From Streptomyces mobaraensis (lineage in GTDB: Bacteria; Actinomycetota; Actinomycetes; Streptomycetales; Streptomycetaceae), in contig NZ_CP083590.1 of the NCBI RefSeq assembly GCF_020099395.1, positions 6,200,001 to 6,264,000 of the forward strand: 64,000 nt of DNA, in the 5' to 3' direction. Position 1 is the stretch's first letter. Every line of letters starts with the position of its first letter. Position numbers and translations under genes: made by a program. Positions 27,997 through 36,538 of the stretch are shown in pieces. Below the pieces are notes generated by a model. The model was not told the DNA's origin. It did not search any database and saw only the letters and a list, made by a program, of their open reading frames with translations.

Positions 27997-29262
27997 TCAC
28001 GTACCGCAGGAATCCACCGCGACCACGCACGACTGCTCCCGCCCCAGGTCCCGCCCCAGCCCCGACGACTTCTTCGGCCCGTCGCACCCCTGCGCCGCCG
28101 CGATGCCCAGGGCCACCAGCAGCGTCACCACCACGAAGACGATCAGCCGCTGCCGCAGCAGCCGGGGGTCGCCGCCGGTCCGGCGCCCCGCCGCGCCGGC
28201 ACGGGCTCCCGTACGGGCACCGGGCCGCGGCCGGCTCGCGGGCCGGGCGGCCGGCCGGTCGGGGCGGGGCTGCCGCAGCGGCCGGGTCGCGGGCGGCCGG
28301 GCGGGGGAGGAGCCCCCCTGCGCGGCCGCCGCCGGGCGCGGCTCCGTCGGCTGGTGCGCGTGGTCCGCGGCCCGCCGGTCCGAGGGCCGCTCGGGCTCGC
28401 GCCGCGACGGCACCCGACGGCCGTCCGGCAGCCCGTGCGCCTCGCGCGCGGCGATCTCTTTCAGCCGCAACGACAGCTGGAGCGTGCTCGGCCGCTCCTC
28501 AGGGTCCTTCGCCAGACAGGCGAGGATCAGCGGCGCCAGCGCGTCCGGCACCCCCAGGAGCTGCGGCTCCTCGTGCACCACCCGGTACAGCATGACCTCC
28601 GAACTGCCCTGCCCGAAAGGGGAGTCCGCGGTCGAGGCGTACGCCAGGGTGGCGCCCAGGGCGAAGACGTCCGTCGCCGGCGTGACCGTCGCGCCCCGGA
28701 CCTGCTCCGGCGCCAGGAAGCCCGGCGAGCCGACGGCCGTGCCGACGTGCGTCAGGGTGCTGGCGCCCGTCGCCCAGGCGATGCCGAAGTCGATGATCCG
28801 CGGGCCCTTGGGGGAGAGCAGGATGTTCGACGGCTTGAGGTCCCGGTGGACCACCCCGGCGTCGTGCACCGCGAGCAGCCCCTCCGCCAACGCCGCCCCG
28901 ATGGACGCCGTCTGAGCCGCCGACAGGGGCCCTTCCTCGGTCACCTTGTCGTGCAGCGAGGGCCCGGGCACGTACTGCGTCGCGAACCACGGCCGCTCCG
29001 CGTCGAGATCGGCGGCCACGAGGCGTGCCGTACAGCCGCCGCGGATGCGCCGCGCGGCGGACACCTCGCGCGCGAAGCGCGAGCGGAACTCCTGGTCCTC
29101 GGCGAGATCCGGCCGGATCACCTTCAGGGCCACCCGCTGGCCGCGCTTGTCCGAGCCGAGGTACACCACGCCCATGCCGCCCGCGCCCAGCCGGCGGTGA
29201 AGCCGGAACGAGCCGACGACACGCGGGTCCTCGCGCCGGAGCCGCATCATCGTCATCTTCAT
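27997..29262 (-). CDS. Membrane-anchored Ser/Thr protein kinase (Hanks type)
   Basis: A 421-residue kinase. All catalytic motifs are present: GAGGMG glycine loop (residues 26-31), Lys47 in VALKV, HRDLKPSN (Asp141, Asn146), DFG (158-160) and APEQ. A 90-residue Pro/Arg/Ala-rich juxtamembrane segment follows. One transmembrane helix (IVFVVVTLLVALGIAAA, about residues 374-390) precedes a short extracytoplasmic tail with three cysteines and no PASTA repeats. The frame is open further upstream, but ATG 29262 with AGCGGGG before it starts the conserved domain properly. It is convergent with the terpene operon (24-nt gap). The signal and substrates are unknown. Confidence 0.92.
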   Translation of the reverse strand: MKMTMMRLRREDPRVVGSFRLHRRLGAGGMGVVYLGSDKRGQRVALKVIRPDLAEDQEFRSRFAREVSAARRIRGGCTARLVAADLDAERPWFATQYVPGPSLHDKVTEEGPLSAAQTASIGAALAEGLLAVHDAGVVHRDLKPSNILLSPKGPRIIDFGIAWATGASTLTHVGTAVGSPGFLAPEQVRGATVTPATDVFALGATLAYASTADSPFGQGSSEVMLYRVVHEEPQLLGVPDALAPLILACLAKDPEERPSTLQLSLRLKEIAAREAHGLPDGRRVPSRREPERPSDRRAADHAHQPTEPRPAAAAQGGSSPARPPATRPLRQPRPDRPAARPASRPRPGARTGARAGAAGRRTGGDPRLLRQRLIVFVVVTLLVALGIAAAQGCDGPKKSSGLGRDLGREQSCVVAVDSCGT

Positions 29263-29888
29263 CCCCGCTGCCGGTCCGTCTGACGAGCCACAGCTTACGG
29301 ATTGACGGGCGGCCGTGCTGAGAGGCCGCGCATGCGTCGGCGATCGGATGACCGCTTCCGCCGCGCGCCCGCGCCCGCCCGCTCCCCGGCGCCCGCCCCG
29401 CGCCCGTCCGCCGCCCGCCGACCGCCAAGCTCCGCCAGCCACCCGGGGTTTGACGGGCCGACGGCCCGCTCCCCGCCGGCCGGCGCCCCCGGGCCGCCCG
29501 CCGCTCGAACACCTGACACCCCGTCGGTCCGGGTGCCACGGCCGAAGGGAAGCGGACGTGAGGCAGATCACCCCACCGTGGTCCCCTGGGGGAGAACCCG
29601 GAGGCCCGCCCCCGGGCGATCCCGGAGATCCGCTCCTCTGTTCTCCACCCAGGGGAGTACCGACCCGGCCCCTCCCTCCTCCTCGCGGAGGCGGTGCAAG
29701 GGGTACGAGGGCATGACGCCCGGCCCCCTCCCGGCCGCCTAGTGTGGATCCCGAGCGGCGGGCGCAACACTCGTCCCCCGAGGTCGGAACGCCCGCCGCT
29801 GTCACCATTCGGCACGCCCGGCGGCCCGCGCACAGCGGGGCCGCGTCGGGCGGGGGCGGGTCCGAAGGGACCGGAAGGGAGGGGCGCC
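29263..29888. other. 626-nt region without a supported gene
   Basis: It lies between the divergent kinase gene and a small membrane-protein gene. The open frames here are Pro/Arg-rich and lack ribosome sites. It must hold both promoters. A palindrome GCGGCGGGCG (29755-29764)/CGCCCGCCGC (29790-29799) and a TAGTGT near 29740 are the only structured elements I see. Confidence 0.6.
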
Positions 29889-30107
29889 ATGGCCCAGGCG
29901 GTACGGCGCGCGACCCGCGCGCCGGGGCGGACGGACGTCCACCGGAGCCTCCCCGACCTCCCCGGCGGCCGCCCCGCCGACAACCGGCACCCTCTGGTCG
30001 CGCTGGCCATAGTGCTGCCCTGCGCGGCGGTCCTGGCCGTCGCCTTCGGCGGCTGGGATGCCGTCGTCACCCAAGCGTCGTCCGTGGCCGGCATGCTGGG
30101 GCGCTGA
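29889..30107 (+). CDS. Small single-pass membrane protein
   Basis: A 72-residue protein. A basic N-terminus (MAQAVRRATRAPGRTDVHRS) precedes one hydrophobic helix (PLVALAIVLPCAAVLAVAF) and a short C-tail ending VVTQASSVAGMLGR. GGAAGGGAGGGG before ATG 29889 is a strong ribosome site, and a strong terminator lies 83 nt after the stop, so this is probably a monocistronic gene. No function is recognised. Confidence 0.7.
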   Translation: MAQAVRRATRAPGRTDVHRSLPDLPGGRPADNRHPLVALAIVLPCAAVLAVAFGGWDAVVTQASSVAGMLGR

Positions 30108-30190
30108 GCGCTCCGCTCCCGGAAGAGCGGTCCGGGTCGGGGACGGGCCGGCCATAACCCCGTGGGGACGGGGGTGCGGCGGACGGCATG

Positions 30191-30229
30191 ACGGGCCGGG
30201 CACCTGGGGAGGTGCCCGGCCCGTCCTTT
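30191..30229 (+). terminator. Terminator after the small membrane-protein gene
   Basis: A perfect 15-bp stem (ACGGGCCGGGCACCT 30191-30205 with 30210-30224), GGGG loop, followed by CCTTTGC. Confidence 0.8.
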
Positions 30230-30259
30230 GCGGAAAACTCGTCGGTGACCTGCGGAAAC

Positions 30260-30296
30260 GGCCGGAGGCCGGAGCTCGAAGCCCCGGCCTCCGGCC
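30260..30296 (-). terminator. Terminator of the minus-strand tRNA array
   Basis: A perfect 13-bp stem (GGCCGGAGGCCGG 30260-30272 with 30284-30296) lies 9 nt beyond the last tRNA. In the minus direction it is followed by GTTTCC. Confidence 0.7.
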
Positions 30297-30304
30297 GATC
30301 GTGG

Positions 30305-30376
30305 TGCGCGATACTGGGATTGAACCAGTGACCTCTTCCGTGTCAGGGAAGCGCTCTCCCGCTGAGCTAATCGCGC
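30305..30376 (-). tRNA. tRNA-Val (GAC), isoform A, copy 2
   Basis: A 72-nt cloverleaf. The acceptor stem is GCGCGAT/ATCGCGC, the anticodon GAC sits in CTTCCCTGACACGGAAG, and GGTTCAATCCC is the T-loop region. The discriminator base is A and CCA is not encoded. It reads GUC/GUU valine codons. Confidence 0.96.
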
Positions 30377-30398
30377 GGAAGGTCCGTGAAGACCTTGG

Positions 30399-30470
30399 TG
30401 GACGATACTGGGATTGAACCAGTGACCTCTTCCGTGTCAGGGAAGCGCTCTCCCGCTGAGCTAATCGTCC
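30399..30470 (-). tRNA. tRNA-Val (GAC), isoform B, copy 2
   Basis: Same body as the neighbour but with acceptor stem GGACGAT/ATCGTCC. A 22-nt spacer with the hairpin AAGGTC/GACCTT separates it from isoform A. Confidence 0.96.
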
Positions 30471-30486
30471 GGGAGGGTGTGCTGCG

Positions 30487-30558
30487 TGCGCGATACTGGG
30501 ATTGAACCAGTGACCTCTTCCGTGTCAGGGAAGCGCTCTCCCGCTGAGCTAATCGCGC
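30487..30558 (-). tRNA. tRNA-Val (GAC), isoform A, copy 1
   Basis: Identical in its mature sequence to the tRNA at 30305-30376 (acceptor stem GCGCGAT). It lies 182 bp from it, consistent with tandem duplication of an A-B gene pair. Confidence 0.96.
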
Positions 30559-30581
30559 GGGAAGGTCCGCGAGGACCTTGG

Positions 30582-30653
30582 TGGACGATACTGGGATTGA
30601 ACCAGTGACCTCTTCCGTGTCAGGGAAGCGCTCTCCCGCTGAGCTAATCGTCC
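30582..30653 (-). tRNA. tRNA-Val (GAC), isoform B, copy 1
   Basis: Identical in its mature sequence to the tRNA at 30399-30470 (acceptor stem GGACGAT). The 23-nt spacer to the next A copy again folds into AAGGTC(C)/(G)GACCTT. Confidence 0.96.
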
Positions 30654-30657
30654 TTGG

Positions 30658-30728
30658 AGGTGGAGACGGGATTTGAACCCGTGTAGACGGCTTTGCAGGC
30701 CGTTGCCTCGCCTCTCGGCCACTCCACC
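30658..30728 (-). tRNA. tRNA-Cys (GCA)
   Basis: 71 nt. Acceptor stem GGTGGAG/CTCCACC, anticodon GCA within GGCCTGCAAAGCC, and discriminator U as expected for tRNA-Cys. It lies only 4 nt upstream (in transcription) of a tRNA-Val gene. Confidence 0.96.
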
Positions 30729-30761
30729 AGGAGTGCGGGGGTCGGGAAGATCCCCCACTCG

Positions 30762-30834
<73 letters not shown>

Positions 30835-30903
30835 ACACATCCTCCGGACCATGATCCGGAAGCTGCCCCGCCGTTTCGCTTCCGCGTCCCGGCGACGTGT
30901 TGA

Positions 30904-30931
30904 ACTCTAGCGGATTCCCGCGCCAGCTCAA
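30904..30931 (-). promoter_or_regulatory. Promoter of the tRNA array
   Basis: On the minus strand TTGAGC (30926-30931) and TAGAGT (30904-30909) are 16 bp apart. The start would fall near 30897, about 60 nt before tRNA-Gly. It lies back-to-back with the pabB promoter. Confidence 0.6.
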
Positions 30932-31006
30932 ATTCCGTTTCCGCAGCGTGCTGCCCTCTTCCTTCACCCGGCTCAGCGCCGGGGACCGGCCCATAGACTC
31001 GATGAC

Positions 31007-32074
31007 GTGCATGACCTCCCTCCGATGGCCCGCTTCGGCGGCCTCCTCGCCACCGATCTGCGCGACGTCACCAGCGACCCCGAGGCCCTCGACTCCCGGG
31101 GCTGGTGGGCCGTGGTCGCGGACTTCGAGGGAGACGTACGGTGCGCCCGCTTCGGCGACGTGCGCCCCGCGCCCCTCCCCGCCCCCGGGCGCTGGCGCGG
31201 CCCCGCACCCGAGGCGTGGACCAGCTCCCTGGACCGGGACGCCTACCTCGCGGGCGTCCGGCGGATCCGCGAGCACATAGCCGCCGGCGAGGTCTACCAG
31301 GCCAACCTCTGCCGCGTCCTCAGCGCGCCGCTGCCCGACCCGGACCACGCCGACGTCGACGCCCTCGCCGCCCACCTCGCGGCCGGCAACCCGGCCCCGT
31401 ACGCCGGCACCGTCCGCCTCCCCGCCCACGGCACCGAGGTGGTCACCGCCTCGCCCGAGCTCTACCTGCGCCGCACCGGCCGCGTCCTGGAGTCCGGACC
31501 GATCAAGGGCACCGGCCGCACCGCCGCCGACCTGCTCGACAAGGACCACGCCGAGAACGTGATGATCGTCGACCTGGTCCGCAACGACCTGGGCCGCGTC
31601 TGCGCCACCGGATCCGTGACCGTCCCCGCGCTCTGCGCCGTCGAACAGCACCCCGGCCTCGTCCACCTCGTCTCCACCGTCCGCGGCGAGCTCGCCGAAG
31701 GCGCCGGCTGGATGGACCTGTTCGCCGCCACCTTCCCGCCCGGCTCCGTCACCGGCGCGCCCAAGGCCAGCGCCCTGGAGATCATCGAACGCCTGGAACA
31801 GGGCCCGCGCGGCCCCTACTGCGGCGGCATCGGCTGGGTCGACGCCGACCGGGGCACCGGCGAGCTCGCCGTCGGCATCCGCACCTTCTGGATCGACCGC
31901 ACCGCCCCCGGCGGCCCCGTTCTCCGCTTCGGCACCGGAGCGGGCATCACCTGGGGCTCCGACCCCGAGGGCGAATGGGCCGAGACCGAACTCAAGGCGG
32001 CCCGGCTGCTCGCGATAGCGTCGGGCACCCACAGCCCGACCACCCACAGTCCGACCGCCGGGAGGCAACGGTGA
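31007..32074 (+). CDS. pabB: Aminodeoxychorismate synthase component I / chorismate-binding enzyme
   Basis: A 355-residue chorismate-utilising enzyme that aminates chorismate to 4-amino-4-deoxychorismate for folate. The diagnostic PIKGT (ESGPIKGTGRT) contains the catalytic lysine of PabB rather than the PIAGT of anthranilate synthase. IVDLVRNDLGRV and FPPGSVTGAPKASALEII are further signatures. The N-terminal domain is short. GTG 31007 follows a -10 box TAGACT (30994-30999) by 7 nt with no ribosome site, so translation is probably leaderless. The stop overlaps pabC by 4 nt. Confidence 0.88.
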   Translation: MHDLPPMARFGGLLATDLRDVTSDPEALDSRGWWAVVADFEGDVRCARFGDVRPAPLPAPGRWRGPAPEAWTSSLDRDAYLAGVRRIREHIAAGEVYQANLCRVLSAPLPDPDHADVDALAAHLAAGNPAPYAGTVRLPAHGTEVVTASPELYLRRTGRVLESGPIKGTGRTAADLLDKDHAENVMIVDLVRNDLGRVCATGSVTVPALCAVEQHPGLVHLVSTVRGELAEGAGWMDLFAATFPPGSVTGAPKASALEIIERLEQGPRGPYCGGIGWVDADRGTGELAVGIRTFWIDRTAPGGPVLRFGTGAGITWGSDPEGEWAETELKAARLLAIASGTHSPTTHSPTAGRQR

Positions 32075-32892
32075 CCGTCTGGCTCAACGGGAAGCTCGTC
32101 GAGGAGGACGCCGCCCGCGTCTCGGTGTTCGACCACGGCCTCACGGTCGGCGACGGCGTCTTCGAGACCCTCAAGGTCGTCGACGGCCGTCCCTTCGCCC
32201 TCACCCGGCACCTGGCCCGGCTCGCCGCCTCGGCCCGCGGCCTGGGCCTCCCCGCGCCCGACGCCGACGAGGTACGCCGCGCCTGCGCCGCCGTCCTCGA
32301 CGCCCACCCGCTCGCCCTCGGCCGCCTCCGCATCACCCTGACCGGCGGCCTCTCCCCGCTCGGCTCCGACCGCAGCGCCGCCGACACCACCCTCCTCGTC
32401 GCCGCCGCGCCCATCGCGCTCCGCCCCACGGCCACCGCCGCCGTCACCGTCCCCTGGACCCGCAACGAACGCGGCGCCCTCACCGGCCTCAAGTCCACCT
32501 CGTACGCCGAGAACGTCGTCGCCCTGGCCCGCGCCAAGGAGCGGGGCGCCACCGAGGCCCTCCTCGCCAACACCTCCGGCGCGCTCTGCGAGGGCACCGC
32601 CACCAACGTCTTCGTCGTCCTCGACGGCGAGCTCCACACCCCGCCGCTCGCCTCCGGCTGCCTCCCCGGCATCACCCGCGCCCTCGTCGTCGAGTGGACC
32701 GGAGCCCGCGAGACCGACCTGCCCATGGACGTCCTCGACCGCGCCGACGAGATCTTCCTGACCTCCAGCCTCCGCGACGTCCAAGCCCTCCACACCCTCG
32801 ACGGCCGCCAACTCCCGGGCGCCCCGGGCCCGGTGACCGCCGAGGCCATGCGCGTCTTCGCCGAACGGTCGGCCGCGGACATCGACCCCTGA
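32071..32892 (+). CDS. pabC: 4-amino-4-deoxychorismate lyase (fold-type IV PLP enzyme)
   Basis: A 273-residue class IV aminotransferase-fold enzyme producing p-aminobenzoate and pyruvate from aminodeoxychorismate. Lys141 in GLKSTSYAENV is the PLP lysine. FDHGLTVGDGVFETLKV and EALLANTSGALCEGTATNVF are family blocks. GTG 32071 overlaps the pabB stop (GTGA) and has GGAGG at 32061-32065, so the two folate genes are coupled. A branched-chain or D-amino-acid aminotransferase is a less likely alternative given this pairing. Confidence 0.9.
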   Translation: MTVWLNGKLVEEDAARVSVFDHGLTVGDGVFETLKVVDGRPFALTRHLARLAASARGLGLPAPDADEVRRACAAVLDAHPLALGRLRITLTGGLSPLGSDRSAADTTLLVAAAPIALRPTATAAVTVPWTRNERGALTGLKSTSYAENVVALARAKERGATEALLANTSGALCEGTATNVFVVLDGELHTPPLASGCLPGITRALVVEWTGARETDLPMDVLDRADEIFLTSSLRDVQALHTLDGRQLPGAPGPVTAEAMRVFAERSAADIDP

Positions 32893-32954
32893 ACCGGGGA
32901 CGGCCGAGGGAAAAACCGGCGACATCCGCCCCGGCGCATGGGTAGAACAGCGGC

Positions 32955-33773
32955 ATGACCACCACCCTGCGCCCCACGGCACCCGAGCAGCGCACCGACG
33001 GCGGCCACCGCCGCCGCGGCTACGAGATCTGCGTCAACGGCAGGCCCGTCGGCGACGCCGAGCTCGCCACCCACCCCCGCTTCGGCCCCCGGGCCGGCTC
33101 CATAGAGCGGCTCTTCGTCCGGGAGGGCGAACGCCGCAGGGGCCGCGGCACGGTCGCCGCCCTCGCGGCCGAGGAGGTGCTGCGCGGCTGGGGCTGCCAC
33201 TGGGTGGGCGTCGGGGTCCCCGCCGGGGACACGGCCGTGCTCGGCCTGGTGACCGCCCTCGGCTACACCGAGCGCAGCCGGAACATGGCCAAGGCGCTCA
33301 CCGCGCCGCCCGCCCTGCCCGCCGGGAGCGAGGCCCGCCCCATGGACGACGATCGCTTCCCGGCGTGGCTCGCCGAGGAGAAGGAGGGCTACGTCGAGTC
33401 GCTGACCGAACGCGGCGTGCCCCGGGCCGAGGCCGAGGCCAAGTGCGACGCCGACCACGCGGCCCTGCTGCCGCACGCCGGCGCGACCCCCGGCGTCGCC
33501 CTCCGCGTCCTCGCCCACGAGGGCGCCGACGTCGGAACCCTCTGGCTGAGCACGCACGACGGCATCGGCTACGTCTTCGACGTGAGGGTGGCACCGGAAC
33601 ACCGCGGCCGGGGGCACGGCCGCACCCTGATGCTCGTCGCCGAACGCGAGGCCCTCGCCATGGGGCACGACCGCATCGGCCTCAACGTCTTCGCCGGCAA
33701 CACCCCGGCCCGGCGGCTCTACGAGTCCCTGGGCTACGCGACCACGAACCTGTACTTCCACAAGACGCTGTGA
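32955..33773 (+). CDS. Tandem GNAT acetyltransferase
   Basis: A 272-residue protein with two GNAT modules. Residues about 20-115 contain the acetyl-CoA loop GERRRGRGTVAALAAEEVL. Residues about 125-272 contain VRVAPEHRGRGHGRTLMLVAERE and the terminal LNVFAGNTPARRLYESLGY. The second module is the better conserved and probably catalytic. ATG 32955 starts 62 nt after pabC. The substrate is unknown. It converges on the DsbA-like gene across a short shared hairpin. Confidence 0.87.
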   Translation: MTTTLRPTAPEQRTDGGHRRRGYEICVNGRPVGDAELATHPRFGPRAGSIERLFVREGERRRGRGTVAALAAEEVLRGWGCHWVGVGVPAGDTAVLGLVTALGYTERSRNMAKALTAPPALPAGSEARPMDDDRFPAWLAEEKEGYVESLTERGVPRAEAEAKCDADHAALLPHAGATPGVALRVLAHEGADVGTLWLSTHDGIGYVFDVRVAPEHRGRGHGRTLMLVAEREALAMGHDRIGLNVFAGNTPARRLYESLGYATTNLYFHKTL

Positions 33774-33794
33774 GGCGGAGGGCGCGCCTCCGCC
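33774..33794. terminator. Short bidirectional hairpin between convergent genes
   Basis: Eight perfect base pairs (GGCGGAGG 33774-33781, CCTCCGCC 33787-33794) with a 5-nt loop fill most of the 29-nt gap between the convergent GNAT and DsbA-like genes. Confidence 0.5.
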
Positions 33795-33802
33795 CGCGTC
33801 GG

Positions 33803-34339
33803 CTAGCCGGCCAGCAAGCGGTCCGCGATCTCCTCGATCCGCCCCCGCAGCCCGTCCTGGCTCTTCCCGCCGTCCAGCCGCTCACCGCCGATGACGTACG
33901 TCGGGGTACCCGTCACCCCGATCGCCTTGCCCTCGGCCTGGTCGGCGTCGACGATCAGCAGGTGCCGGCCGTCGATCAGCGCGGTGTCCACCTCCTCGGC
34001 GTCCACCCCGAGCCCGGCCGCCACCTCCACCAGCACGGCCTCGCCGCGCTCGCCCAGCTCCCCGGCGCGCGCCAGCACGGCCTCCGCGAACTCCCAGCCC
34101 CGGCCCTGCTCGGCCGCCTCCTCGGCGGCCTGCGCGGCGGCGAAGGCGTGCCGGTGCTTCTCCAGCGGGAAGTGCCGCAGCCGGACGTCCAGCCGGTCGC
34201 CGTAACGGGCCCGCAGCGCCCGCAGGTCCTCCAGGGCGGCGTGGCAGTCGGGGCACTGGAGGTCGCACCAGACATCGAGAACGGCGGGAACGGCCGGGTC
34301 GGCGGACGACGCGGCGGAAGGGCTGTTGGACTCGCTCAT
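33803..34339 (-). CDS. DsbA-family thioredoxin-fold protein (FrnE-like)
   Basis: A 178-residue protein with a thioredoxin fold carrying a helical insertion. The N-terminal strand VLDVWCDLQCPDC contains the redox motif CPDC (Cys29, Cys32). GVTGTPTYVIGGERLDG supplies the cis-proline loop. No signal peptide is present, so it acts in the cytosol, unlike periplasmic DsbA; FrnE-type members are cytosolic disulfide isomerases. The start ATG 34339 gives the usual N-terminus. The partner protein is unknown. Confidence 0.88.
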   Translation of the reverse strand: MSESNSPSAASSADPAVPAVLDVWCDLQCPDCHAALEDLRALRARYGDRLDVRLRHFPLEKHRHAFAAAQAAEEAAEQGRGWEFAEAVLARAGELGERGEAVLVEVAAGLGVDAEEVDTALIDGRHLLIVDADQAEGKAIGVTGTPTYVIGGERLDGGKSQDGLRGRIEEIADRLLAG

Positions 34340-34549
34340 GCCCCCAGTCTCCCAGCCCGGCCGGGAGACCGGCCCGGGGAGCCCCGACCAAGGAACACCC
34401 GGCCCTGAGCCGGCCCCGAGTCGACCCTGAGGAGGAGAGCCCTCAGGGGACAACCCGGAGTTCTCCCTGATCCCCGCCCCCCGTCGTGGCTTCCGGACCG
34501 TCACCCGGTGCAGGATGGACACAGGAGCCCCCATCGGCAGGAGGACCGG

Positions 34550-34990
34550 ATGCTGACCTCGACCGTTTGCGCCGCGGTGTCCGCGGGCGGCCTGGGCATC
34601 GCCCTGCTGACGGCCTACCGCAAGCGCTTCCTCGCCGCGACCCGCATCGCGGCCTTCGCCCTGATCCCCATCGGCCTCGTCATGACCGGGATCATCGACT
34701 GGGTCACCGACCTGGTCTTCAAGCCGACCGTCTGGGCCGGCTTCGGCGTCCTCGCCCTCTCGGCCCTGCTCTTCCTGGTGAGCCGGGCCGCCGAGCGGCG
34801 CCGCTCCGGAGGCCACGACCTGCCCCCGGCAGGCGGCCCCGACGCCCTGACGCCCGGCGCCCCCGCGATAGGCGCGCCCGCGGGCCGGCCGGCGGACCGC
34901 CCGAAGGGGCGCTCCGGGACGAAGGGGCGGAAGGATACCGGAGGAGAGTTCGACGACATCGAGGCAATCCTCAAAAAGCACGGGATCTGA
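34550..34990 (+). CDS. Small membrane protein with conserved acidic C-terminal tail
   Basis: A 146-residue protein with three hydrophobic segments in the first 90 residues (VCAAVSAGGLGIALLTAY, IAAFALIPIGLVMTGIIDWV, VWAGFGVLALSALLFLV). A Pro/Ala/Gly linker follows, then the charged end GGEFDDIEAILKKHGI. GGCAGGAGGACC before ATG 34550 is a strong ribosome site. The short C-terminal motif looks like a docking peptide, which is inference. Function not recognised. Confidence 0.82.
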   Translation: MLTSTVCAAVSAGGLGIALLTAYRKRFLAATRIAAFALIPIGLVMTGIIDWVTDLVFKPTVWAGFGVLALSALLFLVSRAAERRRSGGHDLPPAGGPDALTPGAPAIGAPAGRPADRPKGRSGTKGRKDTGGEFDDIEAILKKHGI

Positions 34991-35049
34991 CGAACACCTC
35001 CACACGATCGGCCCGTTGACGGAACGCGCTGCGCCATCATCTGCCGGAG

Positions 35050-35247
35050 ATGAACGACGAACCGGCCGAGATGACCGCGGAACTGACCGCAGACCTGTCC
35101 GACCTGAACGACCTCGACCTGAGCGACCTCGCCAAGGAACCGCGAGGCTGCCTCTTCGCCCTCTCCCAGCCACCCCTGATGCTGTTCCTCGCCTTCGTGG
35201 CGACGCTGATCCTGGCGACCGCGGTCCACGACCTCTACCGGTGGTGA
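35050..35247 (+). CDS. Small acidic single-pass membrane protein
   Basis: A 65-residue protein. An acidic N-terminus (ELTADLSDLNDLDLSDLAKE) precedes one transmembrane helix (LMLFLAFVATLILATAV) and the end HDLYRW. The GGAG immediately before the ATG is too close to be ideal; ATG 35074 is an alternative. The clear amphipathic/hydrophobic organisation and position in a gene-sized gap support it. Function unknown. Confidence 0.6.
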   Translation: MNDEPAEMTAELTADLSDLNDLDLSDLAKEPRGCLFALSQPPLMLFLAFVATLILATAVHDLYRW

Positions 35248-35263
35248 GCCGTGGGCAGCCCGC

Positions 35264-35833
35264 TCAGTCGGCCGCGCCGCGCCGCCGGGCCCGGTACGCG
35301 GCCACATGCAGCCGATTCCCGCAGGTCCGGCCGTCGCAGTAGCGGCGGGACCGGTTCCGTGACAGATCCACGAAGGCCCGCCCGCAGCCCGGCGCCCCAC
35401 AGCGCCGCAGCCGCTCGCGCTCGCCCGCCACCAGGAGGAACGCCAGCGCCATCCCGCCGTCGGCCGCCAGGTGCTCGGCGAGCGAGGCCCCCGGCGCGAA
35501 GTAGTGCACGTGCCAGTCGTAACCGTCGTGATCGGTGAGCCGGGGCGTGGTGCCCGCCTCGGCGACCAGGGCGTTGAGCAGCTCGGCGGCCTCCGCCGTG
35601 CCCTCGGTGTCGAAGACCCGGGCGAAACGCCCCCTGAGCTCCCGCACGGCCCGCAGATCGCCCTCGTCCAGCTCTCCCACCCCGCTGATGTCGTGCCGCT
35701 CCACGAAGGCCCGCAGCGCGGCCACGTCCGGCAGCCCGTCGTCCCTGACGGCGGCCGGCGCCCCCGCGGGGGAGCTGTTGAGCAGGTCGACGACGGCGTC
35801 GAGCGCGCACCCGGTGTCGTGATTGATCAGCAC
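35264..35833 (-). CDS. CGNR zinc-finger (ABATE-domain) regulator
   Basis: A 189-residue protein. The N-terminal part (HDTGCALDAVVDLLNS) is the ABATE domain. The C-terminal CGNR zinc finger is CGAPGCGRAFVDLSRNRSRR followed by YCDGRTCGNRLHVAAYRARR, with Cys145, 150, 166 and 171 as probable ligands. Such proteins are thought to be DNA-binding stress or resistance regulators. GTG 35833 is chosen because GGGAG lies 10 nt upstream and family members begin MLIxHDT. The frame is open to ATG 35920. Targets are unknown. Confidence 0.85.
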   Translation of the reverse strand: MLINHDTGCALDAVVDLLNSSPAGAPAAVRDDGLPDVAALRAFVERHDISGVGELDEGDLRAVRELRGRFARVFDTEGTAEAAELLNALVAEAGTTPRLTDHDGYDWHVHYFAPGASLAEHLAADGGMALAFLLVAGERERLRRCGAPGCGRAFVDLSRNRSRRYCDGRTCGNRLHVAAYRARRRGAAD

Positions 35834-36066
35834 GGTTGGTTCGCTCCCTGGCCCGGCCGGCGGGGCGGCAACTTGTTCGACGGTGGGCACCGACCTTACT
35901 GGCTCCGGGGGAAACGCCACACGGCCGCGCCGTCGGCCACGGTGGTCTCCGCGGCGGCGGCGCGGCCGTGCGACGGCTGCGCGAGGGACGTGTCAGCGGG
36001 ACGGGACGCGCGCCGCCTCCCCGAGTGGGCGGCGCGCAGGGACCGGACCTCCTGGTGTGGACCGCC

Positions 36067-36480
36067 TCAGCTCTCCGCCAGGATGTGGGAGAGCTCGGTG
36101 TCCAGGTCGAAGTGCCGGTGCTCGGTACCGGGCGGGACGGCGGCGTCGGTCCGCTTCAGGAACGACTCCAGGGCTCGCGCCGGCGCCTCCAGCAGGGCCT
36201 CGCCCTCCGGAGAGCTGAGCGCGATGCACACGACGCCCTGACCGTGGCTGCGGGACGGCCAGACGCGGACGTCGCCGGTGCCGGTGGGCCGGTGCAGACC
36301 CTCGGCGAGCAGGTCCCGGGCGAAGACCCACTCGACCGTTTCCTCGGCTCCGGTGTGGAAGGTGGCGTGTACGGCATACGGATCGGAAGTGTCGTACCGC
36401 AGACCTGCGGGTACAGGCAGTGACGATTCGCTCGACACAACGAGGCGCAGGTGCAGCTCACAGCTGACCGTGGTGTTCAT
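36067..36480 (-). CDS. ssgB: Sporulation cell-division protein SsgB (SALP family)
   Basis: A 137-residue SsgA-like protein. SsgB marks future septum sites in aerial hyphae and tethers FtsZ, working with SsgA, and is essential for sporulation septation. The sequence (MNTTVSCELHLRLVVSSESS at the start, LDTELSHILAES at the end) is essentially the near-invariant SsgB of streptomycetes, as far as I can recall it. Its presence identifies a sporulating actinomycete. A sigma-H/B-like promoter is visible upstream. The gene stands alone. Confidence 0.96.
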   Translation of the reverse strand: MNTTVSCELHLRLVVSSESSLPVPAGLRYDTSDPYAVHATFHTGAEETVEWVFARDLLAEGLHRPTGTGDVRVWPSRSHGQGVVCIALSSPEGEALLEAPARALESFLKRTDAAVPPGTEHRHFDLDTELSHILAES

Positions 36481-36538
36481 AAGCGCCAGGGCCTTTCGCT
36501 CAGTGTGCGCTCGGGGATTCGCACGTCGGCGAAATCGA

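Noticed and set aside
29263..29808. Upstream extension of the Ser/Thr kinase
   Set aside because: Pro/Arg/Gly-rich and non-conserved; the kinase domain begins properly at ATG 29262 with a ribosome site.
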